NCBI GenBank assembly: GCA_002943765.1
Contig: PQWQ01000004.1
Location: forward strand, 806,001-870,000
Source: Psoroptes ovis
Lineage: Eukaryota > Arthropoda > Arachnida > Sarcoptiformes > Psoroptidae
Length of the DNA: 64,000 nucleotides
Direction: 5' to 3'
The position numbers and the translations under genes are program-made. Below are positions 11,838-28,663 of this stretch, piece by piece. Position 1 is the stretch's first letter, and each line of letters opens with the position of its first letter. The notes below the pieces were generated by a model. That model ran no database searches and had not been told where the DNA came from. It was given only the letters and a program-made list of their open reading frames with translations.

Positions 11838-12632
11838 TTATTTTACCTCTAAACGTGATAATTTTTCAGCCATTTCATCGAAAGCTTTGGCTGTATTCTT
11901 TGATTGTGCTTCCATTGCTTTCAGATCGGTTTGAGCTTTTTTCAATTTACTTTCCAATTCTTTGATTGTTTCTTTCAGTGCAGCATTTTCTTTTTCTAAT
12001 GGTATTTGATCATCATCATTATTATTTTTGCTTGATTTTGATGATGCTGCTGATAATGTTTGACTAGCCAATTCGGCAGCATTACGTGCTTGTCGTATTG
12101 ATGCTTCTGATTCGGCTTTCAATTGTGCCATTTCATTGAACAGACGTATTAAACGTTTAATAATGAATACACAAAGCAATGAAAATCCTGAAATGTAAAA
12201 ATTTCGCTGGCCACGAAATACACGCATTTGATCTTCATAGAATGCCGATGAACCAACATACATACGATCATTTGTATTTAATTTACTTGAATATTTATGA
12301 AATTCACGAACCGATTCTGAAAATAAGATGAATTTTTAATTTTATTTTTGCAAAATAGGTTAGAATCAATACTTACCGACGAAAAATAACAATAAAATAC
12401 CGATAAATGCGACCATATAAAGATTTGATTGCGCCGCCACAACCGTCATGAAACGTGATTGAAAAAATGATCGCCAACTAAATTAAATGAAAAATAATTA
12501 ATCAAAATCATAAACAAAAAATCTAAAACAAAAATCTTACAATCTTGGTTTTATGATTGACATCAACATCAATATGATTAATGCAATTTCAACATATAAA
12601 AATGTTGCAATCAATGTCCATTGAAGTGACAT
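11838..12632 (-). CDS. Bcap31: BAP31 family ER membrane protein
   Basis: Three exons: 12632-12541, 12477-12377 and 12316-11838, with introns of 63 and 60 bp, all GT..AG and in phase. The product is 223 aa. The N-terminus MSLQWTLIATFLYVEIALII is nearly the family signature (human BAP31 starts MSLQWTAVATFLYAE). Three hydrophobic segments follow, at about residues 7-27, 45-63 and 104-123, with ESVREFHKYSS after the second as in the family. The region from about residue 125 is a cytosolic coiled coil rich in Ala/Lys/Glu (KENAALKETIKELESKLKKA). BAP31 proteins are ER-membrane cargo receptors and quality-control factors (family knowledge). The chain ends LSRLEVK and lacks the C-terminal dilysine ER-retrieval signal of vertebrate BAP31. 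A GTAAAA sits exactly after LSRLE, so the annotated end could be read-through of an intron leading to a further small exon. The start was chosen by homology and has no upstream in-frame ATG of similar quality. Confidence 0.93.
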
Positions 12633-13981
12633 GTTTATTTATTTTTTTGATTATTAATTCTTAAATCAACAGATAAATCAATTTAATTCGTTTATTAAGT
12701 AATCGATTGAGTAAAATCCAATCAGTGCCCAAAGTTCAGCAGTACCCAACAATTTTATTCAAATTTTCAGTTGTAAAGCTTTGAATCGTTGAATTACACC
12801 AGTAAAATTTGCCGATTGTTAGATCAGATCACAATTTGATCACTGATTAATCAATTAAATTACAATTTGTTGTCGTTTTTGTACAAAATTTAAGAACTAA
12901 TTGAGCAGTAAAAAATAAAGAAAATTTGATTTTTATTTGATTTAAACGAGAAGAAAAAAATGACGAAACGATGACGATTATGTTTTTTTCTCGAAAAAAA
13001 ACAATTGTTTGTATTTGTTATTTGTTTTGGGTTATTCAAAATTCAAAACATTTATGATGAGGGTTAGCCGAAAATTTTTATTTTCAAGTGGTTAACCTTT
13101 TTCTTTCTTTTAAAAGGCAAATTTTGAGCAAAAATTTAAGCTCAAGTCACAATAGGAAAAAAAATTGATAAACAAAATGGTCACAATCAATTATTGCATA
13201 GTTTTGTATGTGTTTTAATGTATGGTCACAATGTTCAAAATTGACATTATGACTGTTACCATTTGAAAATTTCAAGTTGGTAGTAGTGGCAAGGGTAGTG
13301 GTTCGGAAAATTGTTAAAGAATTAAAAAAATGTGCAAATTTTTTTTCTTTTTTTTTCAAAACAAAATCAACGAGGTTCATGTGCGCGATGTGTTTTTCGT
13401 TCGAACCAATTGACAATGAGGAAATTATTTCGAAATTTCGAAAATTGCTTCGAAGCTGTGAGCATTTCTGGGTTGCAATAGTCGAAATGCCCGAGTTTGA
13501 CACGGGCAAAGCAATTCTAATGAGGAAACAAAAATACGGGAACAATACGTTCTGCACGTGGAAAGGTCAATTTGATCAAATACAATTCATCAAAATTTTA
13601 TGATTAGAGCAAGAAAATAAAATTAAAACGTTTTGATTTCATTAATTAATCTCATATTTATATCTTATTTATTTATTTTCCATTTATTTATTTCATTAAA
13701 ATTCAAAACAATTAAAAGTTATTCAAAAAAAAATATTAAATTTGGTTAATTTGATTGAAATTTGATTGAAATAAAATGTTTCCCAATCCGCTCATTTCAC
13801 ATGTTTGTGTATTCATTAAGACATTGTTATTTGTTTACATTTGAATAAATTAAGAAAAAAAATAAGAAACTGCAGAGAATGAAGAAGTAAATATTTCCAT
13901 GTAAACAATAGAGAAATCAATTACTTTGAATAAGAAAGAGAAACACAGAGATAAAGTAAAGAAAATAATACAAATCGAAAA
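12633..13981. promoter_or_regulatory. Shared divergent intergenic region between BAP31 and Lst8
   Basis: The 1.35 kb between two divergent start codons must hold both promoters. A part with higher GC and many CpG (about 13270-13600) contains a palindromic E-box CACGTG at 13555-13560 and a small hairpin TGCCCG...CGGGCA near 13488-13508. Exact promoters cannot be placed from sequence alone. Confidence 0.45.
13379..13603 (+). other. Open frame of 74 codons in the divergent promoter region, status unclear
   Basis: The frame runs from ATG 13379 to TGA 13601-13603 and contains FEPIDNEEIISKFRKLL and MPEFDTGKAILMRKQKYG. It uses codons such as TCG, ACG, GGC and GCG that are rare in the neighbouring genes. 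The opposite strand is also open (13147-13557), which is what a GC-raised control region can produce by chance. I do not recognise either product. It may be 5' untranslated sequence of Lst8 or a small gene. Confidence 0.2.
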
Positions 13982-16854
13982 ATGGACAATCGTCATACTT
14001 ATCATCATTATCATCATCCTCATCATATTCTTCAACAACAGCAACAACAACAAATGTTATATAATCAACAAAATGGTCAATCACAACAACCGCAACAACA
14101 ACAACAACAACAGCAGCAGCAATACCAACAACAAAATCAATCAATAATGAATCAATTAATATTAGCATCAGGTGGTTATGATAATACCATACGATTATGG
14201 AATGTTGATACTGGTTATTGTGATAAATTCATACAAAATACTGATAATTCACATGTAAATTCATTGGCAATAACACCTACACGTGATTTATTGGCATCGG
14301 CTGGTTTTCAACATATTCGTTTATATGATATACAAACAAATGCAAATACACCTTATATTAATTTTGAAGGAATTACAAAGTATTTATCGATTAATTTTAT
14401 TTTAATTTGAGCCTTAAAAAATTGATTGATTGTTTTTCTTTTCCCTTTGATTAATAATCAGAAATGTATCGAGCATTGGATTCAGTCCTACATCATCATT
14501 TATGTATACCGGTGGTGAAGATCATTTTGCTCGTATTTGGGACATTCGTTCAAGACGATTATCATGTCAAAGACAGTGTAGTCTCAAAACACCGATTAAT
14601 TCATTATTTTTACATCCAAATGAAATTGAAATTTATATTGCTGATCAAAGTGGTTCATTATGGATATGGAATCTGCAAAATGATCAATTACAACGATTAT
14701 TTGTAACAAATGAAGGTTTTATACAACATATTGCTTATGATAAAGAATGTAGATTATTAGCTGCTATCGATACGTTGGGTAAATGTTATATATTTCGCAA
14801 TACAAGCTATTTACCACCCGAAATGATTGAAGAAAAAAGTGGTGAAATGACAGCCAGTGGCTTTCTTCATCGACGATTAATATTCAAAGCTCATGATGAG
14901 TATGGTCTCAAGTGTTGTTTTTCACCTGATTCAACTCTATTAGCAACTTCATCGGCTGATACTACTGTCAAATTTTGGCGTACATCCGATTTATCGATTG
15001 TCAATTCAACAAACACCATACAAATTGATGATCCATCCGAATCTAAATCAAATCAAAAACCTAAAATTCAATCAACACCTGTCACATATGAACAATTTAT
15101 TCGTTATAAAGATTTGTGGAGAAATACTGATGATACTGGTAGTGAATTTGATCCGGCTGCAGTATCGATGCTTGGTGCACCATTTCTTGCACGTTTATTT
15201 CCATGGAAGAAAAACAAGCCACAAAAACCGCCTCGTTGTTATTTGAAACGTCGACGACATATAAATTCATGTTATGCATCGAATGGTGATACTTGTTGTA
15301 AAAATTTTCACCATAATAATAATCACAATCCGAATAATACAAATGGAAGGCTATCAAATGTGAACAGTTGTTTTCATTGTTCTGCCATTCCACCAAACGG
15401 TTATCGTAATCGTTTCAGTATGATAAATTCAGATTCGATAGGATCAAATTTCAAAAGAAAAAATTTATCATTTTCAGGCAGATTATCATCATTTAATGAT
15501 AATTCATTAATCAATTGTAAGTGATTATACCTTTTATAATATTCATATTTTTTGAAATTCATTTCTTCTCTTCTCATTAAAAAGCACCAGTTAGGAATCA
15601 TCATTATTCAAATAGCTCAATAATTCGAAAGAATAGTGAAAATGGATTAATGATTGATTCAAAATTAAATGATAAAAACTCACAGCAACATCATAATCAT
15701 GGCCATCATCATCATCATTTTTGTCATCATCCACATAATTTTATCAACAACAATGGACAATTTGGTACTAATCAATTATATAATTCTGTTATTTCCAAAT
15801 ATTTGGACTTTGATTTATCTGATATTAATGGTAAAAATGAAAATAATTCAAATTCAAACGATACAAACACATCGATGATCAATGAACTAGAAATGCAAGA
15901 AGATGAAAAATTTTTAAGAATAATTAAAGAATTAAAATTGGTTGATAGTGATTTTGATGAAGATGATGAAAGTGATGAAGAAGAGATTGATGATGATAAT
16001 GATGATCCTGATAATGATAATTATGATGACAACAACAACAACAACCGCAACAACAATGAAGCTATTGATACGATTAATAAAAATAATAAAAATCGTAAAT
16101 TAAATAATTCAATGAAAATTAATAATAATAATAATAATAATGAGGATAGTGAGGATGATGATGTTGAAGATGATGATGATGACGTCGATGAAGACGATGA
16201 TGATACTGATGATGATGATGATGATGGTCTTAATGAAATTGTTAAGCCAATATCGATTGTAAATAATAAGAAAAATTATGTTAACAATAGAAAACAATCA
16301 AATGGTAATAATAAAAAACGTGTGAAAAGTTGTTGCTGTGTATGTGATTGTTTTGTCAATAAAAAAAAAGATAAATCATTATTGAATAGTTTACCGACAA
16401 ATAGTTATTATTATCAAAATTTAAATAATGATAATGATCAACAACAATTTGAAAATGATTCTGATGATTTTAATAATAATAATAACAGCAGTAATAATAA
16501 TGATGGTGAAAAAAGTGCAAAGAAAAAACATAAAAATGAATGGTCATTGACAGAGAAAATGACACCAATACAAACATTGAAAAGACAAAATCAAAAATGG
16601 GTATGGGATTTGGCATTTTCGGCCGATTCACAATATATTTTTACAGGTAATTTTCAGGGAAATTTTTTTTTTGGGAAATTTTTCAATTTTAAAACTTGTT
16701 TATTTGATTGTTTTTATCGCTCCCAAAACTAATAGCATCATCCGATCATTTTGTACGATTATGGTCAGTTTATAATGGGAAAATGATACGTGAATATAGT
16801 GGACATCAAAAAGCGGTGACTGCATTAGCATTTTCCGATATATTTGTTGAATAA
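13982..16854 (+). CDS. Lst8: Lst8 (mLST8/GβL), WD40 subunit of TOR complexes, with a giant insertion
   Basis: Four exons: 13982-14379, 14462-15516, 15585-16646 and 16736-16854, with introns of 82, 68 and 89 bp (GT..AG, phases consistent; the exon 3 acceptor could also be 6 bp later). The product is 877 aa against 326 in human mLST8. The WD40 core matches blade for blade: LILASGGYDNTIRLW (from residue 59), LLASAGFQHIRLYDI, MYTGGEDHFARIWDIRSR (147), IADQSGSLWIWNL, CCFSPDSTLLATSSADTTV (blade 6), WVWDLAFSADSQYIFTASSD (823 on) and EYSGHQKAVTALAFSD at the end. Lst8 binds and stabilises the TOR kinase domain in TORC1 and TORC2 (family knowledge). Residues 1-55 are a His/Gln-rich extension; the canonical start corresponds to Met56 (14147). 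About 510 residues of low complexity sit between blades 6 and 7. The first ATG was taken because it has an A-rich context (AAAAATGG) and keeps the frame open. Confidence 0.93.
15003..16597 (+). other. Low-complexity insertion between WD40 blades 6 and 7 of Lst8
   Basis: This encodes residues of about 314-822 and is interrupted by the 68 bp intron 15517-15584. It contains a Pro/Lys/Arg patch with WKKNKPQKPPRCYLKRRRH, His/Asn-rich runs, a long Asp/Glu block (about 15950-16230), Asn runs, and a cysteine cluster KSCCCVCDCFVNKKK followed by Lys. No stop codon or frame break interrupts about 1.5 kb, and both flanking blades are intact, so it appears to be translated. In other animals this loop is only about 15-20 residues. 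Confidence 0.8.
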
Positions 16855-17997
16855 TATATTTTTGCCGAATCATTTGAAAATAATGATAATAATATATTGA
16901 CCCAAGGAGAAAATTTCGAGAAACAAATTCGATTCATATAATCATCATATTCATATTCATATGAAATCATGAATTAATATATTAAATATGGCCAATACAT
17001 ATAAATGAATGAATTAACCCTTAAAACTCGAGCGGTGAGCATCACTCACCATAAGATGTAATGCAGCAACTCAATAAGCGCCCCTCAGTCACCATTTTGC
17101 ATGAATTTGAAAAATCTTCGAACTGCTGGCTTGCTTGCACTGTAAATGCCTCGAATGCTAAGGGTTAAATGACTGAATAATTGATTCATGAATTATTTCA
17201 AAATTATTATTTTTTTTTTCGATTTTTGTTGCCGTACCAATATTATCATTATTATTATTATTATTTGAAAGGATTTTATTTTATTTAAATATTTTTGATT
17301 ACAAAAATTTGAAAAATTGTAATTGTAATTATTAATCAATCAATTATTATATCATTATTATTATTATTATTGATTTGATATTATTTTCTTCCATGAATTT
17401 TCAATTTGTTATAATCCATTAAAATATAATATTATATTCAAACGAATCAATGACCTATAGACTTTGAGAATTCAAAATATATTGATCAATCGATAAACCA
17501 TTGAATGTGGTCGTCCATATATCCGAATCAGGTCCATCATGCGATCATCTTCTCGCATGACAAATTACACAGAATTACACAGAATTTGAAAAATCAGATT
17601 TGAATTTGAAAAAATTTATTCTCATAATTAAAATCAATTAATAAATTTTCATAATAAGAAAAATTTCAATCTAAAAAATTGTGGAATCAATGAGAGAGAG
17701 ACAGAATAAGGATTTAAAAAAATTACAAAATTCAAAAAAAAGAAAGGGTTAAAATCAAGAGGTTTGAATTCAAGAGGTTTTCAATGGTTTTGTTCGTTTT
17801 GTTTTGATTTTTTTTTTTTTTGAATTTTATGGGTTTTTCGAAATATCTTTATTGGTATATCATCATCGATTTGAATTGATTATCATTGATCAGATATGTC
17901 AAGAATCAGATCTGTGAAGAATGAATATGTGTGTGTGTGTGTGTGTCTTTGATTGTTTGAAATGAGAATTTAGAAAGGGAAAATGAGAAAATTTTGT
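16855..17997. other. Convergent intergenic region between Lst8 and the secreted-protein gene
   Basis: This holds both 3' ends, the piggyBac-like MITE at 17014-17168, several ATT runs, poly-T tracts near 17209-17220 and 17809-17821, and a (TG)n tract near 17929-17946. No coding sequence was seen. Confidence 0.6.
17014..17168. mobile_element. piggyBac-like MITE, copy 1 (155 bp with TTAA sites)
   Basis: The element is flanked by TTAA at 17014-17017 and 17165-17168. Its ends CCCTTAAAACTCGAG and CTCGAATGCTAAGGG are imperfect inverted repeats. TTAA target sites and CCC/GGG termini are the hallmark of piggyBac. It is richer in GC than its surroundings, and an equally long copy lies at 46597-46751. 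No transposase is encoded. Confidence 0.85.
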
Positions 17998-20900
17998 TTA
18001 GCCAAATAGGCCAAATTTGGTCAAATTTCTACGTGATTTTTTATTACGATTATCATTTTGATTTTGATCATTATTATTATTATTATTATCATTTTTATTC
18101 GATGATGTTGATGAAGATGATGATGACGATGATGATCCAGATCCACCAGATCCAGATGTTGTTGATGAACTAGATAATGGTATAATGGTAGCAATATTAT
18201 TTGATGCTGATGATGCTAAATTTGATAATGAAAACTGCTTAACAAATGCCGATTTAAATGGTGAATTACGGAAACGTTTTTTAAGATTATTGTTATTATT
18301 ATGATTATTGCTGTTGTTATTACTACTGTTATTATTATTTTTGTTATTTTTTCCATTATTATTATTTGCATTATTTGTATCTTTAATTTTAACACTATCA
18401 TCATTGATTGATGATGATTGTTGTTGTTGTGCTTGCTGTTGCCAAAGTAGCGATGCTAATGTTGCTAAATCTTTGGTCATATAATCCAATGATGATGTTG
18501 CTGCTGCTGCATTTGCTGTTGTTGGTGATAATAGCAATTTTGAACGTAAAATAGCATCCTTATATTTATCGGGCATTTTTATGAAATTTCCATATGCATA
18601 ACCTGGTCCATTGTGGAAGTAAATATTTTCTAAATCATATGGTAATCTTGTTGCTGTTGTTGTTGGATATTTTGTTGCCAATAATCTTGATTGCATTGCT
18701 GTCATTAGATCACGATTCGATTTGAATCGATTATAATAACCATATGTATTATATGGATATTTAAACATTTGATTACGTAAATACCAATATTCTAATGGTT
18801 TTGAAGCATAATTATTTGTATTGGTTAATAATTGATTATAATTCATCAATGATGATTGATGATGATGATGAGTTGGTGAATATAATTGACCATAATAATC
18901 GGTTGGATATAGATTAGTATTAGCTGCGGCTAATTTATTTGCTAATGATGATGTTGTTGTTGCTGATGCAGCTGTTTGCAGCAAATTACCACTTGTTGTT
19001 GTTGCTGCTTGTAAATTATTTTGATTCATTAAATTTAATAAATGTTCATTAAAACGTTCATCATCAACATAAGTGGTGCCGAATGGTCCAAAACGAAAAC
19101 GATTATTATTGTTATTATTATTATAATTAAAATTATATGGATAATTAGCACGTGGTAAATTATTGGTATTATAATTATGATAATCATGATAAATATTTGA
19201 TGCGCTCGGGTTCATAATCAATGATGTTGGTTTATTATTATGAAATATAATATTACGAGCTGGATGTGGTTTATTATTAAGGTTATTATTCATATATTGT
19301 TGATCGATCGTTGGCCATTGATTCATGTTTGAAGATGATGATGATGAAGTTATTGGTGATGGTGATGATGATGATGATAATGATGATGGTGATGATGATG
19401 ATGATGAATGGCCACCGTTTCCAATCGAATTTTCTCTCAGTGACCAATTATCATTGTTTAGATTCGTATTGGTCGATGATGATTGCCCATAATATCGATC
19501 ATTATTATTATTATTATTATTATTTGTATTTGTATTTCGATAACCCATATTTTGCTGTGATTGTTGCTGTGATTGCTGGGTTTGTTGTGGACTATTGTTG
19601 TTGATATTATCATTGTTATTATTGTTGTTATCATCACTTTTCTTATTATCTTCAATTTGTATCAATATCGGTAATATGCCTACAGATTTTTCCGGTGGCC
19701 ATGTATTATTACTACCAGGTGTATAATGATATAATAATGGTTCAATCGATGATTGATATTGTGATAATGATGATGCATTAGCTTCACGATCATTTTGATC
19801 TAAATTATTATTATTATTATTATAATCGATTGTTATTAAATTATCACCAATAATATTATCACCATTATTATTGTCATTATAATTACGAAAATTATTTTGA
19901 TTATTTCGATGTTTATTATTATTTAATGATGATGATAATGATGAATCTGATGATTGATAATAATGTTCATATTTTGTATTGGTTTTAATTTTGGTTCCCG
20001 GTGGATTTTGTTCAATGATTGCTATGTAATTTTCATTATCAGTGAAATTTTTATTTTTATTATTATTATTGTTTATATTAAGGTAATAATAACGATCATC
20101 CAAGCTATTACTGCCATTATAATCAATATTTTGATCAATTGATTCATCATTGTTATCATGGTATGGAGGCATCGGTTGTTTAGACGATAATTGTTGATTT
20201 GCATACATATCGATGGTTGCGATTCTTGTATTTGAAGGTAATGCTTGTTTTTTATTGTGATCATTATTATCAATATCGGGTTTCGGTGTTGTCGTTGTGG
20301 TTGTCGTTGATGTTGTAGTTGTTGTTGTTGTCGATGTTGTTGTTGTTGATGATGAATCTGAATTTGATTTCGATGATGAAGATATTTGTTGATCATCTTC
20401 TTGACTACTGCTACCGCTATAATTATTATCATCATTATCATCAATTTCCATTGATGATTGATGTTTGGATGATGATGATGATGATTTTGATGTTGTCGGT
20501 GCGCTATCCATTAAATTCAATAATGGGACCTGAATAATCATTTGAATTTGGATATTTTCCACAAAAAAAATTGAATTTGATTCCAAAATTGTAAATTATT
20601 TGGCAATACATACCTTAATATAAACAATTTGTAATTTTTTTCCTTTTTTACGATTTGAACGTGATTTAAGTTTCGTGATTGGTTTGATTACTGCCGATGA
20701 TGTGGTTGATGATGATGATGCAAATTCTTTTTTATCATTATGAATGCTTTGATTATCATCTTTACTATTATTATCAATATCATCATCATCATCATCATCA
20801 GTCATTTTATTATTGATTATTTTATCTCTAATCGATGATGGAATTTTTTTCATATCTGATTCCGTCATTGATGATTTTGACGATGCAGACTTTTCCTCAT

Positions 20901-22374
20901 TACTGCTTGCAATATTATTATTACTATTAGAATTAAGTGCATTCATATTGAAACCATTCAATGATTCTGGATTGATAAACATTGTTGGATAATGATGTTG
21001 ATGATGTATTACAAATACATCATCACTACCAATAGGTTTACCAACATCAATCAAATCAGCTGGTTCAGCTAATCGATTGGTAATATCAGAATTGGCATGT
21101 ATTGAATATGCATTCATATATGGTATTATTTTATCGGGTATTATAAAATTTTCATTTGGTTCAGTACCGGAAGGACTTATTATATCATTATCATCGTTAG
21201 TAATTTGATTTGTATTTTCATCATCTTCATTTGCTGTTGCAATACCAAATAATGACCCATTTTTAGTCGCAATGATTTGTATTGAAGCTGGTTTGTGTAG
21301 TATTGAATTTTGATGACCACCATCTTCATTCATGTCTTCACCTTCGTCGCCTTCGTCTTCATCATCATCACCATCACTATCGCTATCATTTTCATTGCTA
21401 GCACTTGGACCACTTTCATTAAAACTATTCAACACAAAATGATTGGCATCATTATTAGCATTATTAGTGTTTGTCATTTTATTTACACGTGTTACATCTC
21501 CATCAATATCATAATCAATAGCAATATTTTCATCACGTGTATCATCAAAAATTGCTTCTTTTGGATACATTGTTGTCGATGTTGACAGTTTTGATAATGG
21601 TGATTGTGATTGTTCAGCACTAGTACCTATGGTCAAACTAAAATGATTATTTGTAGGTGGTGTTACAAATGTAAATTCTTGATTTGTTGATGATGACGAT
21701 AGTAACGATTTTGAATTTGTTTTAAGATCATTTTTATCTTCATTATCGTTATTATCATTATCTGTATTGAATGTATCTGACCAAATCTTTCTACGCAAGG
21801 TTTGATTTTTTGACGATGATTTCGGTGATATTGGTGGATCATACAATGAATCAAACACTGCATAACGTGGAAATGTTGTCGTAGATGTTCGGGTTATATT
21901 ATTTCGATTATTCATTGATGATGTAGAATTATTATTATTATCGAAAAAATTTTGCGACAATGTCACTATTGAAGGGTTGAATATATTTTCATTATCATTC
22001 GATGATGTCGATGATGTCGAATTTGATGATTTTGCATGATTTTTATAATTATTTTCAATCAAAGATGATGATGATGACGCTGATGATGGTGTCGGTGATG
22101 GACGATACATTTCAACACCTGATTGAACAGGTGATTCAAACATTAATTCAAAACGTGATGTTGATGGTGCCATCGATGATAATGATGATGTCGATGATGA
22201 TGGTGAACGCATCAAATCATTTGATGAAAGAATACGTTTGAAAAAATGTTCATTTTCATTCGCATCGATTTCCGATTCAAATCCTAACGGTTCAATTGAT
22301 TTGATTCGATAAATATTCAAAAGTAAATTGAAAAATAATATCAAAATAATGGTCAAATAATTTTTCGAAGCCAT
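17998..22374 (-). CDS. Large secreted low-complexity protein of unknown function with a possible C-terminal amidated peptide
   Basis: Two exons: 22374-20614 and 20529-17998, with an 84 bp phase-0 intron (GTATGT...TTCAG). Without splicing the first exon would stop 6 codons past the donor. The product is 1430 aa. It begins MASKNYLTIILILFFNLLLN, a good signal peptide, so secretion is likely. Most of the chain is Ser-, Asn- and Asp-rich: an acidic block (DSDGDDDEDEGDEGED, near 21350), poly-Ser, poly-Thr and poly-Asn runs. One region at about 18900-18530 is more ordinary, Tyr-rich sequence (for example YWYLRNQMFKYPYNTYGYYN) and may be the conserved core. There is no other membrane segment and no cysteine framework. 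The last residues are KKSRRNLTKFGLFG, a dibasic site and a short peptide ending in Gly. I do not recognise the family. Confidence 0.75.
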
Positions 22375-27074
<4,700 letters not shown>

Positions 27075-27155
27075 AATAATATAATCAAAAACAAATAAAT
27101 ACATTCTCAGTTTATTATGGATTTTTATTTTCTTTGGTTTCTTTGATCATCTTTA

Positions 27156-27235
27156 TTCGGCTGTCCGAAAAGTTCTTGCTGATTTTCTCATGATTCCCTA
27201 CGATTTGATCAGCAAAAACTTTCCGGACACTCTGA
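27156..27235 (+). mobile_element. Mariner-type hairpin MITE, copy 6
   Basis: 80 bp. Left end TTCGGCTGTCCGAAAAGTTC, right end TTTCCGGACACTCTGA, forward orientation. It lies 80 bp beyond the (TTA)n array. Confidence 0.9.
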
Positions 27236-27795
27236 TATTCATATTTGAATTTGGTTTGATTTTTTTGGTCAAAAATTTTTTCGAAAAAATTTCTCACCAG
27301 AAAAAAAATGGAGTAGAATCATTTGATCCATTTTCATATATGTGTCTAACATTGTTCGATTTCATTTATATTTTTAATATTTTTAATATTTTAAATACAT
27401 TAATACAAATACACACACATGAATATCCATCATTCGAAGAATAATGATTAAAAAATATGGCCAAGAATAATATGATAAAATGAAAACCAAACCAAACAAA
27501 CAAAGCCCAAAATATGGCTAAAACCATTAACGGTTAATGTTTCAAAACTCTATATGAATGTGTTCATAATGGCTAATGGCTGATGATGATGGTTAATGGC
27601 TGATGCGTCCATACATCTCCAAAGAAATTATCCAAAAGAAAAAATGGAAAATAGATTCGGGCCACATGTAAGGGTTTGGTTTAGTTTTATTCCATTTTAT
27701 TTTTCGAGGTTTTATTTTTTTCTTTTTCATTATATTCCATTATTTTTGGTTATTTGATTTGTGACATTATTTATTTTGACTTATTTTTTGACTTA

Positions 27796-27875
27796 TAAGG
27801 TTGTCCGAAAAGTTTTTGCCTATTATAACGTAGGAAATCATGAGAAAATCGGCAAGAACTTATCGGACAACCAAA
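27796..27875 (-). mobile_element. Mariner-type hairpin MITE, copy 7
   Basis: 80 bp. Left end TAAGGTTGTCCGAAAAGTTT, right end AACTTATCGGACAACCAAA, inverted orientation (CGTAGGAAATCATGAGAAAA in the centre). Confidence 0.92.
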
Positions 27876-28579
27876 TATTTCTATGATTTGTTTCACACAT
27901 TGATTCATCATCATTATATTTGTTTGGCCATTAATCTCATTTCATTTTTTTTCGAGGGAAAAATGCCCGAACAATACTCAAATCCGAAAACAATCATTCT
28001 GGTTGATCATTACCATTTGTGATAATTTTTTTTTTTTTGACAAAAACGAATGATGATGTGTATGATGATTGGTTCAAAAATGAATTATTTTTTTTTTGAC
28101 ACAGCGCATCAACATCAATGATATGGTCGGATATTGTTTATTTATTTATATTTATTGAGTCAAACAAACCTTAAAAAATGTCATTAATATTATTTCATTT
28201 TATATTTTTTCGTGAATATTTATTCTGTTTTAGTATTGAAATATGATCACAATAATAATAATGATAATCGAGTGATAAAGTGCATTGAACAATGTGTGAG
28301 GAATTAAATGTGTGAATGAATGAATGATTCGATGAAAGAATGGATAAATGAAACAATCAAATGAAATGACCATCAAAAAAAACTTTTGAATGAATGAATG
28401 AATGTATGAATTAATAAATAAATGAATGAATTATAAATGATTCAATGGTAATAATGAATAATAATGAATGATTCATATCAATGATTTCAATGCTTAATCC
28501 GGTTATTGTTGATATATTAAATATCATGAATATATTTTTTTTTGGGTCTTAATTTGCACTTTTGTATTGAATTTTATTT

Positions 28580-28663
28580 TGACCTTGTCCAATAAGTTTT
28601 CCACTATTGAACAATGGAAATTTGCATTCGAAAATCAGCTAAAACTTTTTGGACAACTTTTAA
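28580..28663 (-). mobile_element. Diverged mariner-type MITE, copy 8
   Basis: Only CTTGTCCAATAAGTTTT on the left and AAAACTTTTTGGACAACTTT on the right remain clear; boundaries are approximate. Confidence 0.65.

Noticed and set aside
13850..14168. Minus-strand and alternate-frame ORFs over the first Lst8 exon
   Set aside because: Shadow frames of the CAA/CAT-rich start of Lst8.
19311..20537. Plus-strand Met/Ile/Tyr-rich frames
   Set aside because: Antisense of Asn/Ser runs in the secreted-protein gene.
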